Part shown: in pieces, positions 48,781 to 58,410 of the stretch | How positions within the stretch are numbered: the stretch's first letter is position 1 | How the letters are laid out: each line of letters starts with the position of its first letter | Assembly: GCF_025698545.1 (NCBI RefSeq) | Contig: NC_068571.1 | Location: forward strand, 52,051,733-52,115,732 | Direction of reading: 5' to 3' | Source: Gossypium raimondii | Lineage: Eukaryota > Streptophyta > Magnoliopsida > Malvales > Malvaceae | DNA length: 64,000 nt | Made by a program: the position numbers and the translations under genes | The notes under the pieces: generated by a model | Databases searched by the model: none | Seen by the model: only the letters and a program-made list of their open reading frames with translations | Told to the model about the DNA's origin: nothing

Positions 48781-49310
48781 AATATTGGGCTCGTATATAA
48801 TAAAAGTTAAGCCTAAATATCAAATCGAATATGAATTAAACTTGAATTAAAACCCAAAACCCGTAATTTCCCATAATAATCTCGTCCAGAAATTCTGCTC
48901 TCGCAATCTTCACTAAAACGATCATAACTTGATATCTCAAACTCAAAATCGAGTGATTTAAAGTGCATTGCATAGCTAAGAGACAAATCTTCGATCCATA
49001 TGAAGGCGTATTGACCCAAAAATGCCTAGATCCCTTCTAAAAATGCACAACAAGTCAATTGATTATAACATAGGCTAAGGTGTGTGGGATTAATTGGGCT
49101 CCTTGAAGTGTAACGCTTAAGCTTGTTAACATCTTCCATATTGGCTTGTCATCATGAACTGAGATTTTAAGTCCACGAACAAACTTGGACCTTCTAATTC
49201 ATCCATCCTCGCTCCGTATTCTTCTTGAAATTTCTTCGGAAACTAAACTCATCTCATCATGGGCTTTGAACTGGGTCAGGCTGCTCGTATCATGACAAGG
49301 AAAAATAAAT
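48781..49310 (-). repeat. Unidentified, less AT-rich segment
   Basis: A stretch of more balanced base composition than its surroundings. Read on the minus strand, 49140-49290 gives short peptide runs of coding character, but stops interrupt them. It looks like a decayed piece of a retroelement or other gene. I cannot name it. Confidence 0.3.
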
Positions 49311-49795
49311 ATGTTAAGTTTTCAAATTGATAAATTACTTAATTTCTAACATTTTAAGTATAGAGATTGAATTTTAAATTTTATCAAAATATATTAACTA
49401 ACAACATATTTAAATCGGGGAGCGAAGCTAGAAAAATTTTTTTAGGGGAGTTAAAATAAAATTCAAAATTCGACGGAGGGGAGAAAATGAATATAGTATT
49501 AGAAAAACCTTAAATTGAATGATAAAACTTTCAAGACTCAAAAGGGAGGTGAGGTCGAGACCCTGCCTGCCCTTTGAATTCACCCTTGATTCATAACCTT
49601 TTAAATTCGAGACAAAATCGTAAGGTTTTCAAAATGACAGGTTTGGTAAATTCTTAGCATGCAATGGTTCAATACACAAAGGTTGATTCAAGGTACACAA
49701 TGGCCTTGACTCCCAAAAAATGAGAAAATTGCTAAACTACCTTTTTCAATTTTGTAATATTATAAATTAATATAATGAAAAATTCAAGATTTACT

Positions 49796-49850
49796 TTGAT
49801 GATGATGATGGCACCATATAATCAACAACAATGAAACCATCCAAATAAAA
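49796..49850 (-). repeat. Partial copy of the UP3 3' coding end
   Basis: 'gatgatgatggcaccatata' followed by 'atcaacaacaatgaaaccat' repeats, with few changes, the end of the UP3 coding region at 49990-50050. It is read as a detached duplicate of the last ~17 codons, lying about 120 bp downstream of the gene. Confidence 0.75.
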
Positions 49851-49967
49851 TGCAAAATCTTGCATTTAAAATCCAATCAGTCCCAAAATCATTCAAAGTT
49901 AAATATTGTTCCAAAAGCAACCATTAATTAAGCAAGTAACAAGGTTTTCTTTGTAGTTAACAACATA

Positions 49968-49974
49968 TCAAAGA

Positions 49975-50011
<37 letters not shown>

Positions 50012-50762
50012 GCACCACATAATCAACAACTATGACACCATCCAAATAATCCCTAACCTTCTGTTTCTGTAGGTTCACATATTCTTCGTTTTCCTCACTC
50101 CCTTCCATTTCATTGACTCCATTAAAAACCGCAACCGAGGCAATCGAAAAGCCCCTAGCTCTTGCAGGTGAGAAATTCTCCCCACAAGTGATCTGTTGAA
50201 TACCAGAGACATTGTCCTTAATCCCTTTAATTACCCCTAAAATCTCACCTTGCACTTCATCGGTAACGTTCTCTTTAAGTTTCAAGAAGGTCACTTTGAT
50301 GGCAGAGTTACAGGGTAAGGACAACGGCAAAGGATCGTTATCGGCAACCCAATCAACGGCCATGATATCATCACAAATGGGGAGGACATTTTCCTTGACG
50401 ACACGAAGGTGATCGGGGTGTGCGGAATATGAGTTCAAATCCTCTTTGGACTTGTACCGGCTATGGAGCATGTGCGTGAAATTGGAGATCGGAGACCTTG
50501 TGCGAAAGACGGGACCTGCAGTGAGGTGGACAACAGGGTCGAGAGACACCAAGCCATTGAGGCCATTGAGCATCATATTGACCTTTGCCTGGTCAGTGTC
50601 ATCTTTGACCTTGAAAAGTACAACATGCTCAATGATGGACATGGTGATCGAGGTTTTCGAGGATTTCGTGGATAAAGTGAAGGGTCTTTTGGAGTGTTTG
50701 GGAGATGAGAAAGTGACAGAAAATGGCGGGGAAAAGAGAGGGCGAGGTTTTACAGACAGCAT
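49968..50762 (-). CDS. UP3: Stress-response A/B-barrel (Dabb) protein, UP3-like, probably plastid-targeted
   Basis: One continuous coding exon of 264 aa; the start is the ATG at 50762-50760. The Ser/Thr/Lys/Pro-rich first ~40 residues (MLSVKPRPLFSPPFSVTFSS...) look like a chloroplast transit peptide. Two Dabb domains follow. The first is about residues 41-140 (MSIIEHVVLFKVKDD ... SAHPDHLRVVKENVLP). The second is about 148-248 (SAIKVTFLKLKENV ... VRDYLDGVIVVDYVV). This two-domain order and length fit Arabidopsis UP3. Single-domain relatives are small dimeric proteins linked to stress and pathogen responses; the biochemical activity is not known. The C-terminus is a run of about a dozen serines encoded by a TCA microsatellite. 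A 5' leader intron is likely (acceptor before 50771, donor at 52116/52115). Confidence 0.9.
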
Positions 50763-50976
50763 CAAAATAAACTACAAGTAGCCTAATAATTGGAGTAAAA
50801 TTAACAAAACTTCAACACTACCTGCAAAATTTGAGATCAAATAGAGATGAATTTCCATATAAATGTAGCTCAGAACTTGCAATCAACCAAAACTTCAACA
50901 ACTACAAAATTGAAAACCCTTCAACATTAACATTACTCTAGCCATTAAAATGTCACAATGTAAGTACCGATCGGGG

Positions 50977-51308
50977 GCAAAAGTACCATAGAGACTCTTA
51001 TACTAGGAGTCGGGTTGCATTTTGCCCCTTCTATTAAAAAATGAGCAAATTAGTCTCTGTACGTTAGATCAAAGGACAAATTAGTCCTTTTGCCAAAAAT
51101 TTCATCCATTTTTACTGTTAAAAATGGGTCATTGTATATCAGCATAAGGTACACGTCACACGTTGCATGTAACTATCTGTTTTTTTCTTTTTGTCAACCA
51201 AGCCGATTTTTTACAGAAGAAATGGATGAAATTTGCTCTATGATCTATTAATTTGCCGTTTTTTTTTACTAAGGGGGCAAAATGCAATATGATTTGTTAC
51301 TGTTACCA
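50977..51308. repeat. Foldback MITE, family M1, copy 5
   Basis: Left 'aaaagtaccatagagactct', then 'ggagtcgggttgcattttgc', the clearest family sequence in the window. The right end is partly lost. It sits in one of two duplicated flanking segments of the UP3-like gene and is missing from the other. Confidence 0.82.
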
Positions 51309-51549
51309 CACCGATCAAGAACTACCAATGCCATAGCATAATCTCTAAAAACAAACATAAAATTCAATAAAAAATTCCAAACCCATTTTTTGTAAATGAG
51401 AATCTGAGACTAATAGCCAAGTCCCGAAACATTCAACCAAATGAATCATTATAATAAGTACCTTTTTTACATTAATGCAAAGAGAACAACCGAATAAAGA
51501 ACAAAAAGATATATGAAGCATAAATCAAGTAGAAACAATAAGAACAGAA

Positions 51550-51985
51550 GAAATGCACTAGTAGATAAAGTGAAGGGTCTTTTAAGGTGTTTGGGAGACG
51601 AGAAAGTGGGGGGAAATGGAGAGAAAAAAAAGAGAGGGCGAGATTTCATACAGCATCAAAATAAACAAGAAGTAGACTAATAGTTGGAGCAAAACTAACA
51701 AAACTTCAACACTGCCTAAAAAATTATAAGAACTTAGAATCGAACAAAAACTTCAAAAACCCCAAAATCAAAACCGTTTCAAAATTATAAGAATCTAAAA
51801 GCAACATTAACTACAGACTAGCAATTCAAATGTTACAAGGATTAAGTACGACCCCATAGCATAATCTCTAAAAAGAACACAAACCCAAATTGGGAAATGA
51901 GATTCTAAGACTAAAAATCAAAATCCCAAACAATGCAACCAAATGAATCGTTATAATTAAGTGCCCCTTTTCTTCCCTCCATTCA
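51550..51985 (-). pseudogene. Relict duplicate of the UP3 5' coding end and adjoining intron
   Basis: 51556-51730 matches 50665-50835 ('ataaagtgaagggtctttt', 'gcatcaaaataaac', 'caaaacttcaacactgcct'). 51840-51985 matches 51325-51470 ('ccatagcataatctctaaaa', 'ccaaatgaatc'). The copy begins a transit-peptide-like frame (MKSRPLFFFSPFPPTFSSPK) but carries a small deletion after the original ATG, and homology ends before the Dabb domains. Its splice acceptor is also changed. It lies inside the probable leader intron of the intact gene. Confidence 0.8.
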
Positions 51986-52190
51986 AAGAGAAAAAAAAAA
52001 AACCAAAGTGCTAAAAGAAATATGTGAGATTAGCTGAAGGTAAAAATCAACTAAAGATTATATAAACAGATTACAAAGAGAAGTAAATGAGCTGAGTGAG
52101 TGGACTGACACTAACCTTGGAGAAATTGCGGCGTCTTTTGCCTATTTTTGTGGTTGAATTGAAAGAAATGCGGATTTGGTTTTATGGGTG

Positions 52191-52348
52191 CTTGGTTTTG
52201 TTGACTAAAGAAGGTCAAGAGCATGTGCGTGGTTGGATATACGTCATGTGAAAAAAAAGTTATTTTGGCCGGCCCAAATCATATTGGGCCTAAGTAACAT
52301 TTGGTTGGGCCTTATAATTATATATATTTTAAATGAGATTATATAATT
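52191..52348. promoter_or_regulatory. Probable UP3 promoter region
   Basis: Sequence directly upstream of the inferred first exon. I see no clear TATA box. An inverted 'ttggccggcccaa' lies near 52264, and a 'ttgggcc' telo-like/site-II-type motif (GGCCCAA on the minus strand) occurs twice nearby, as in many plant housekeeping promoters. Confidence 0.3.
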
Positions 52349-52550
52349 TTTGGCCCCTGAACTTAATAAGTAAGTTCACTTTGATGCCTACACCTTTTTG
52401 GATTCACTTTGTACATGAACTTGGCAACTAGATTCATTTTGATTCTTGAACTTGAAAAATATAAAAGTTTGATGACATGGCATTTAGAAATTGTGTCACA
52501 TCATCACTTGAAAATTAAAAATTTTATATAAATTTTCAGGCGATGACTTG

Positions 52551-53157
52551 TAGGGGTGAGTGTTCGATCAAATTGAATCGAAAAAATTCAAGTTAGTGAA
52601 GTTGACAAGTCCTATTTTATCATCCTAACTTGATTTCAAATTTTTTAGAATTGGCTCGAGTCGAATTTAGTGAATTTGTTAGAGTTAATTTTTTAAAATA
52701 AACACGTGAAATTAAAATCTTGTTACAATATAACTAATTTCATATTAAAGCACATAAATCTCAAAACTCTTTCAAAGCAAAATAAGAGGAAAAAAAGATA
52801 TTTTAGTATGATAAACTTGAATTGATGATTTACTTATTTAGGTTCTCGAATTATTATTTTGGAAAATTTTAAAATATTTTTCGAAATATTGGAAATTTTT
52901 ATAAATATTTTTTTGTTGAGAGAGTTCAATTTGTTTATTTTCAAAATTGACGGAGACCAAAAGGGTATTTACACTAATATGTTGTTTGAATTATTCGAGT
53001 TATTCAAATTGTAAAATTCAACTTGACTTGAACTTGAAAACCAAATTACTTGCTCAAGTTAACTCGAAAAATTTGAATAATTTGAATAACTCGATTCGAT
53101 TAGTTCAAAATTTTAAAAAAATGATTTTTTAGTCGAATCAAGTTTTGCTTACCCCTA
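52551..53157. mobile_element. Nested hAT-type non-autonomous element 1
   Basis: Ends TAGGGGTGAGTGTTCGAT and ...GCTTACCCCTA are inverted. Flanking 8-mers atgacttg and atgaggtg agree at 6 of 8 positions. 607 bp, no transposase. Confidence 0.72.
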
Positions 53158-53188
53158 ATGAGGTGGTTCAATATTAAAGTGTCACATA

Positions 53189-53493
53189 CAGTGTTCTAAT
53201 AATCGAACCTATGGTTAAACCGACTAGACCACTGATTCCCATTTCAACCGGTTTGATTAATTCAATTGCTAGACCAACAATAATTGAAAATTCATAAAAA
53301 TTCAAAAAATAATTTTTTTATTAAATTGGTTCAACCTGTTCAATTACTGATTTTTGTTCCAGTTTTTTATTTTTACCGATTTCGTGTAATTTCAAATTCA
53401 TTTGATTCAACTTTTTTGTTTGGACCAGTATACCTGTTAGTTCTTAGTCTTATTGGTCCAATCAACTAATCCAGTCATGTTTCAAGAACACTG
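53189..53493. mobile_element. Nested hAT-type non-autonomous element 2
   Basis: Starts CAGTGTTCTAATAATCGA and ends ...TTTCAAGAACACTG (inverted). Flanks gtcacata and gtcatatc agree at 6 of 8 positions. 305 bp, no coding capacity. Confidence 0.7.
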
Positions 53494-53618
53494 GTCATAT
53501 CATCAAATCTTGACGGAATCCAAGTTCAGGAATAAGATGGATCTAATTATAAAGTTCAAGTACAAAAGTAAACAAAAAAAGTGTAAGTACTAAAGTGGGC
53601 CTAGTTGTCAGAACTAAA

Positions 53619-54745
53619 ATTTATATTATTCCTATTAAATTTATAATAAAGTAAAACTTTGTTGATATAAAGTTTGAGTTTTGTTTAGACCGTCGAAAGT
53701 CGTTTAGAAAGATTTAGGGTAAAAATAATAGTATAAAATGTTATTGATATAAGATTTGTGTTTGATAGTTTAGTTTCGTTTACACCGTAATACCGAAAGT
53801 CGTTTGGAAGGAGCTACCACGTAGTAGTTGAAGCGGGAAAGAGAGTTGCCTTCTGGTGATGAGCAGGGTCTTACATAGGCCATGGGCTTAGTGATGAGTT
53901 GTTTGTGGGTGTTAGCGGATAGTTGCCTTATTATGAAGTGCTAATGGAGGAGCTATGTGGCGCCTTGCTAGGACGTAACGACACTTTCCTAGCGATGGCA
54001 AGGTTTCTGCGATGCCTACCAAGATGGTGTGAATTGCTTCTAGCACCAACACAGCATCAATTAAGTCTTCTCGTTAATTTTATCGTCTATCGTCTAAATT
54101 TAGAATTAATCAGTACACTTTAACATTTTTAAATGATTTCTTAAAGTGCATCAATTTAAGTATCAGATATCAGTTTGTATCTAATATCAATTATTTTTAA
54201 AACATCGAGTCAAATTATAAAAATATGTGTATCTACCGCATAAACAATTTGAGTCTATTATGTTTAGAAAACACCATATGAAACATAAACCAAAAGTAAT
54301 AGTAAATACGAAGCTTTTCAAATCAAATCATATTTTTAAATTGAGATTTTATATTTAACTTTTATAAATGCTTTTGGCTGACACTATTCTTTAACCTCAT
54401 TAGAGTATATATAGCCTTATTTCAATATATAGCAGAATATATTTTAATTTGTAAATTGTAATACATATTGTTGTTTGCTGATCTTTTATATGCAAAATTG
54501 GCAGCGGGCTAATTGTAGATTCGAAGTTGTGCAATCCGTGATGGTGCCATCTCCTGTGGATAGTACTGTTGATGCACTTGCTAATCAGCATGGTTTAAAT
54601 AAATGGATGATTTTTGGGAAAAAAATGTAAGATTATGGTAATAAATTCAATTCTTAAATCGTGAAATATTTAATTCTTCAAATGAATTTGATTAGTTCTG
54701 CTAATGATTTCAATTAAAATCCGGTTTTGGGGCTTGTCAATAATT
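53619..54745. other. Gene-free stretch
   Basis: 53640-53810 holds a weak tandem repeat ('ttgatataaagtttgagttttgttt' and a second version ~115 bp on, each ending near 'gaaagtcgttt'). 54510-54629 has a short frame (DALANQHGLNKW) reminiscent of an RNase H C-terminal tail. No complete gene. Confidence 0.35.
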
Positions 54746-55001
54746 TGTATTGCTGCTGTTTTAAGGGATTCTAATGGTATGGTGGTGAAGTGTTTTACTG
54801 GTTTTGTTCATTCCTTGCATGGCTGAAACATTCGCAATTCGTGAGGCTCTTTCTTGGTTGCGTTTGCATGTCGACCAGGTTTTGCTGGAATCGGATTCTC
54901 TAGTAACCATTTCTGCTTTAAATCACCCAAGAGTTGATGTGTCAAACTTCGGTTTGTTGATTTATGATTGCTTGCACCTTCAATTGCAGTTTCAACAGTA
55001 G
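54746..55001 (+). pseudogene. RNase H (RVT_3) fragment of a LINE, frameshifted
   Basis: Frame 1 gives CIAAVLRDSNGMVVKCFTGF. One base later than 54821 the frame changes to MAETFAIREALSWLRLH, then VLLESDSLVTISAL. The Glu of AE-x-x-x-x-x-E and the Asp of ESDS are present here, unlike the copy at 40.3-41.0 kb. The N-terminal beta strand with the first Asp is missing. A TAG ends the frame at 54999-55001. Interpreted as a LINE remnant. Confidence 0.72.
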
Positions 55002-56200
55002 TCTTTTTCTCTTTTCTTTTTTTTATCATTAGAGTATAATTCACATATCCATACGCTCACAAAATTTTGGTTTGATCCGTGTTTTAGGGATGGGTGAACA
55101 CCCCTTAATCATTAGGCCCAATACCAGATTCCTAAATATATATTTTTATAATATGTATGTTTTGTACCATGATGAGAATGAAATTTCCAATTTGTATCCA
55201 TATATAATAATTTATAAATGCCGATTGGGTTTTATTCTAATTGACATTACGTATTGCTGTCAATGTAGAAGGACATGGGTTCGAGTGCATTAAAACACAT
55301 TATCATTATATTTATGGGTTGGAGAGTGACCATAGGTACGTAGTTCTAAGCATTATGTCAAAAAGAATAAATATGGTCAGAACCTATAATAAAATTGTTC
55401 AAAAAATAATTTATATCCGTATAACCGTTACATAAAATGACTCATTGCTCTAATTAAATGAATGTATTTATTTTAACCTTGTTTTGATGTTACAAATCAC
55501 ACAACCCCAAATTTGGTAATCTACTTATTTACAATTAATAATTTTACAACTATAATACTCAATTTAGAATTAAACATTTATTATACACCTCATGGGAGGT
55601 TTTCTTAATTAATCTATTCTTTTTAGGAAAGAGGTAGAAAGGAAAGTTTTTAATCGTTATTATTTTATTAATCAATTTTTCTGTCACTTTAGCTGGGAAT
55701 TTAAGTATTAAATGTAAATTTAGATATGATGAATATATATTTAAAGCATGTGAATTAAATTATAAATACATATGTATTTATCGTATAAATAATTTAAATT
55801 TAATATGTTAAAAAGGAAAGACAGTCATCAAAATTTTAAAAATATATATTTCCTTTTTTTCTTTAAACACATCGAGTTCAGACTACCTATACAATAATTA
55901 CACACATTTACAATTTGGTTTATACTGGATTTAAAATTATCAGGTTATCGCACAATACTTAAGCTACTAACCAAATCCTAAAAGGATATGATTGAAATCA
56001 TAATGATAGTTTAAAAAGTTTAATCAACAAGTAATTAAGTGTAATGATAAGACATATTGTACTTAAAAAAGATCATATGCTCAACTTTAAAAATAACATT
56101 ATTAAAAGAAATAACTATAAATCCTAAATATAAACCATAAAACTGACAAGAAAAATATAGAAGAAAAAATCTGAGGTGACTCATAAAAGAACAAAGATGG
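55002..56200. other. Gene-free stretch with a SINE-like repeat
   Basis: 55235-55335 repeats the element at 41830. The remainder is AT-rich with no recognised feature. Confidence 0.35.
55235..55335. repeat. Possible tRNA-derived SINE fragment, copy 2
   Basis: Contains 'cgtattgctgtcaatgtaga' and the B-box-like GGTTCGAGTGC, then 'aaaacacattat' and 'tatttatgggttg', shared with 41840-41935. Confidence 0.42.
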
Positions 56201-56289
56201 TACAAACACCTATAAAAGAAAACAAGTCACGGCGGCGTTTCTAAGTTCTTCAGCTAACTTACAGATATTAGAAAGTAACTGATGTTGTT

Positions 56290-56477
56290 GGGTTCAGTGC
56301 CTTTCCTGTCCCTTCTTATCGTAAAACGTCACTGCCTTCAAAGGTTTTCAAATCCCTTCTTTCAGTGTTCAAAAAGGCCATTGCACTTTGCCTCCACTAT
56401 CCCATTTTTCGCTTTGGTGAAATGAAAGCCTACGTTTAGTTCTACAGATACTGTTCTTCATGCTCTGCAAGGAAGTG
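56290..56477 (+). other. Probable 5'-UTR exon of the DRIP-type gene
   Basis: Pyrimidine-rich, less AT-rich sequence ending in a donor (GGAAGTG|GTAAATG). A matching acceptor (TTTCAATGCAG) is at 58309. The start is approximate; there is no transcript evidence. Confidence 0.4.
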
Positions 56478-58309
56478 GTAAATGTCTTTTTGTTGAATCT
56501 CTTTTGCTTTATTTTTAACTTTGAAAACTTGGTTTTTTTGGGGGGGGGGGGGTTGAAATGAATGATTTTGCAATGTTAAACATTGTTAATCAAGTAATGG
56601 GTTTATTGGTTTTTAGTTTATTTTAATCAGTCACCCCTTTTTACATGCATTGCATGTTAAAACATTGTTAATCAGGAAACAGGATTTTACATGCATGTAT
56701 GTTTGAAATTCATGGTTTAGCACCGTCAATGGACTTCCGATCTCAAATCATGATGTTTAGGGCTTTTATAGTATTCAATTTTTGAGTCGGGTCGATTCGA
56801 GTTTTAAAATTTTCGAATTATATTTATATTGAAGTTATTTTGGATTTTTTTAATTTGTGGCTAAATTTTTTGGGATTAAGTTATTTTGAGTTTAGACTTC
56901 GATTTTTTATGTTTAAGATTTATTAAATTAAATTAAGGTTTGAATTAATTATTTGCGTTCTCAAGTTTGAATTAAAATTCACACATTTATTTAGTTGTGA
57001 TCCTTTAAACAAAAATTAAGGAACTTTGTGCAAAATGTCGGATTTTTTTTTTCTTTTTGATTGAAATTAAAGCATTTTGCAATGTTTTGTTGCATGTTAA
57101 ACATTGTTAATCAAGCAATAGGCTTATACATGTGTATGTTTGAACTTCATTGTTTAGCTTTGTACTATGGATTCATATTTCCTATCCAAATTAACCAAAT
57201 GTTTATCTTTAGCACCATGATAAATGTTCTTTATTGTCTTCTGTTGCAATTGTTAATTCGAGTTCTAATATCTTCACCTTATTTTATATTCAAGTTGTTT
57301 TGGATTTGCGTTGGTCAAGTTTAAGGCTTAAGTTTTGAGTGGGTCGGATCTTTTTTTTTTTAACAATTTCATTGTAGGTTCTGATCATATTTGTTTTTTT
57401 TATAGGTTGAGTCTTTTTTAATTAAAATGAAGGCATTTTGCAATGTTTTGTTGCATAGCATTATTTGTTTAGCTTGGCTGAAATTGTTGTAAATACATCA
57501 CCATCATGTTAAGCATTGTTAATCAAGAAATGGTTTTATTGATTTCCTGTTAATTTAGTCTCTTAAATTTTTAGATTTCAAAATTCAAGTCCAATTGTTA
57601 ATAACGTGAAATTTTTATATTAAATTTAGGTCTATTACAATGTCAATTTTTGTATTACATGTTTAATAGAAGAATTTTAACAATGTTTCACAACTAGACT
57701 TGTATGATTAAATCTGAAAAGTAAATGGACTAAATTCCATGAAATAAAAGTAGGAGGACCAAATTACAAGTGTACTAAGAGTACAAAGACTTGAAGCATA
57801 TTTTAACCGGTCAACTTTTTTCATGCATTTCATTTTTTTTATGTTCATACATTGCATGTTAAACATTGTGCAATGGGCGCAGACATGTGCATGCTTGAAC
57901 TTCTTGGTTTATCTTTGTACTATGAATCCATATATTTGCTATCCAAATTAGCCAATTGTTTATCTTTAGCACAACCAATGGACTTCCAATTTCAAATCAT
58001 GATGTTTAGGGTTTCTTTATTGGCTTCAGTTGCAATTCGATAGTTCAAGTTGGTTCTGGGTCGGGCCAATTTGAATTTAAAATTTTTTGAGTTCTATTTT
58101 ATTTAAATTGGTTTGAATTTGGGTTGCTCGAGTTTTAGATTTAGATTTTTGGGGTCAAATTATTTTAAATACAAGTTGTTAATTTTTTATATTCAAAATA
58201 TGTTTTCGAGTTCAAATCAGAAATCACCTGTCTATTTAGTTGTGATTCTTTAAATAATATAACATCTCACATCAGTTTTAGTGCTTGTTTTGTATTTCTT
58301 TCAATGCAG
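56478..58309 (+). repeat. Probable leader intron of the DRIP-type gene, with repeated internal segments
   Basis: A segment with 'tgcatgttaaacattgttaa', 'tcaaatcatgatgtttaggg' and 'ggacttcc' occurs in three to four diverged copies (about 56563-56980, 57075-57340, 57430-57540, 57845-58240). A T-rich run and an 11-14 G run near 56540 are also present. 57541-57810 resembles the M3 family. Confidence 0.55.
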
Positions 58310-58328
58310 GAAACTACTGATACTTTTG

Positions 58329-58337
58329 ATGAATTAA
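58329..58337 (+). other. Minimal upstream ORF (Met-Asn-stop) in the DRIP-type leader
   Basis: ATG AAT TAA, 74 nt before the main ATG's first base if the leader exon starts at 58310. It may affect translation; this is inference. Confidence 0.35.
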
Positions 58338-58410
58338 AAGGATCAAGGCCAGGAGACAAAAACTTAGCAAATATTACAAGTGAGACATTATTCTATAAGG
58401 ACATACTATC

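Larger units (their letters stand above)
50772..52115 (-). other. Probable 5'-UTR intron of the UP3-like gene
   Basis: The minus strand shows a good donor CCAAG|GTTAGTG at 52116/52115 and an acceptor ACTTGTAG|TTTATTTTG ending at 50772, nine bases before the ATG. The upstream exon would be about 52116-52190. This interval contains an M1 element and a relict copy of the first coding part. The model is inference. Confidence 0.5.
52349..53618. mobile_element. TIR element carrying two nested hAT-type elements
   Basis: Outer arms: 52355-52465 ('gaacttaataagtaagttca ... gtacatgaacttgg') return inverted at 53520-53615 ('aagttcaggaataagatgga ... tactaaagtgggcctagttg'). Two separate insertions with their own ends and target duplications fill the middle. 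Confidence 0.75.

Noticed and set aside
50446..50781. Plus-strand frames across the UP3 coding region
   Set aside because: Antisense shadows of a well-supported two-domain protein.
51467..51649. Frame resembling the UP3 transit peptide as a separate small gene
   Set aside because: It is the truncated duplicate, with frame damage and no Dabb domain; listed as a relict.
54400..54591. Minus-strand 63-codon frame
   Set aside because: No motif; the opposite strand shows weak RNase H-like text instead.
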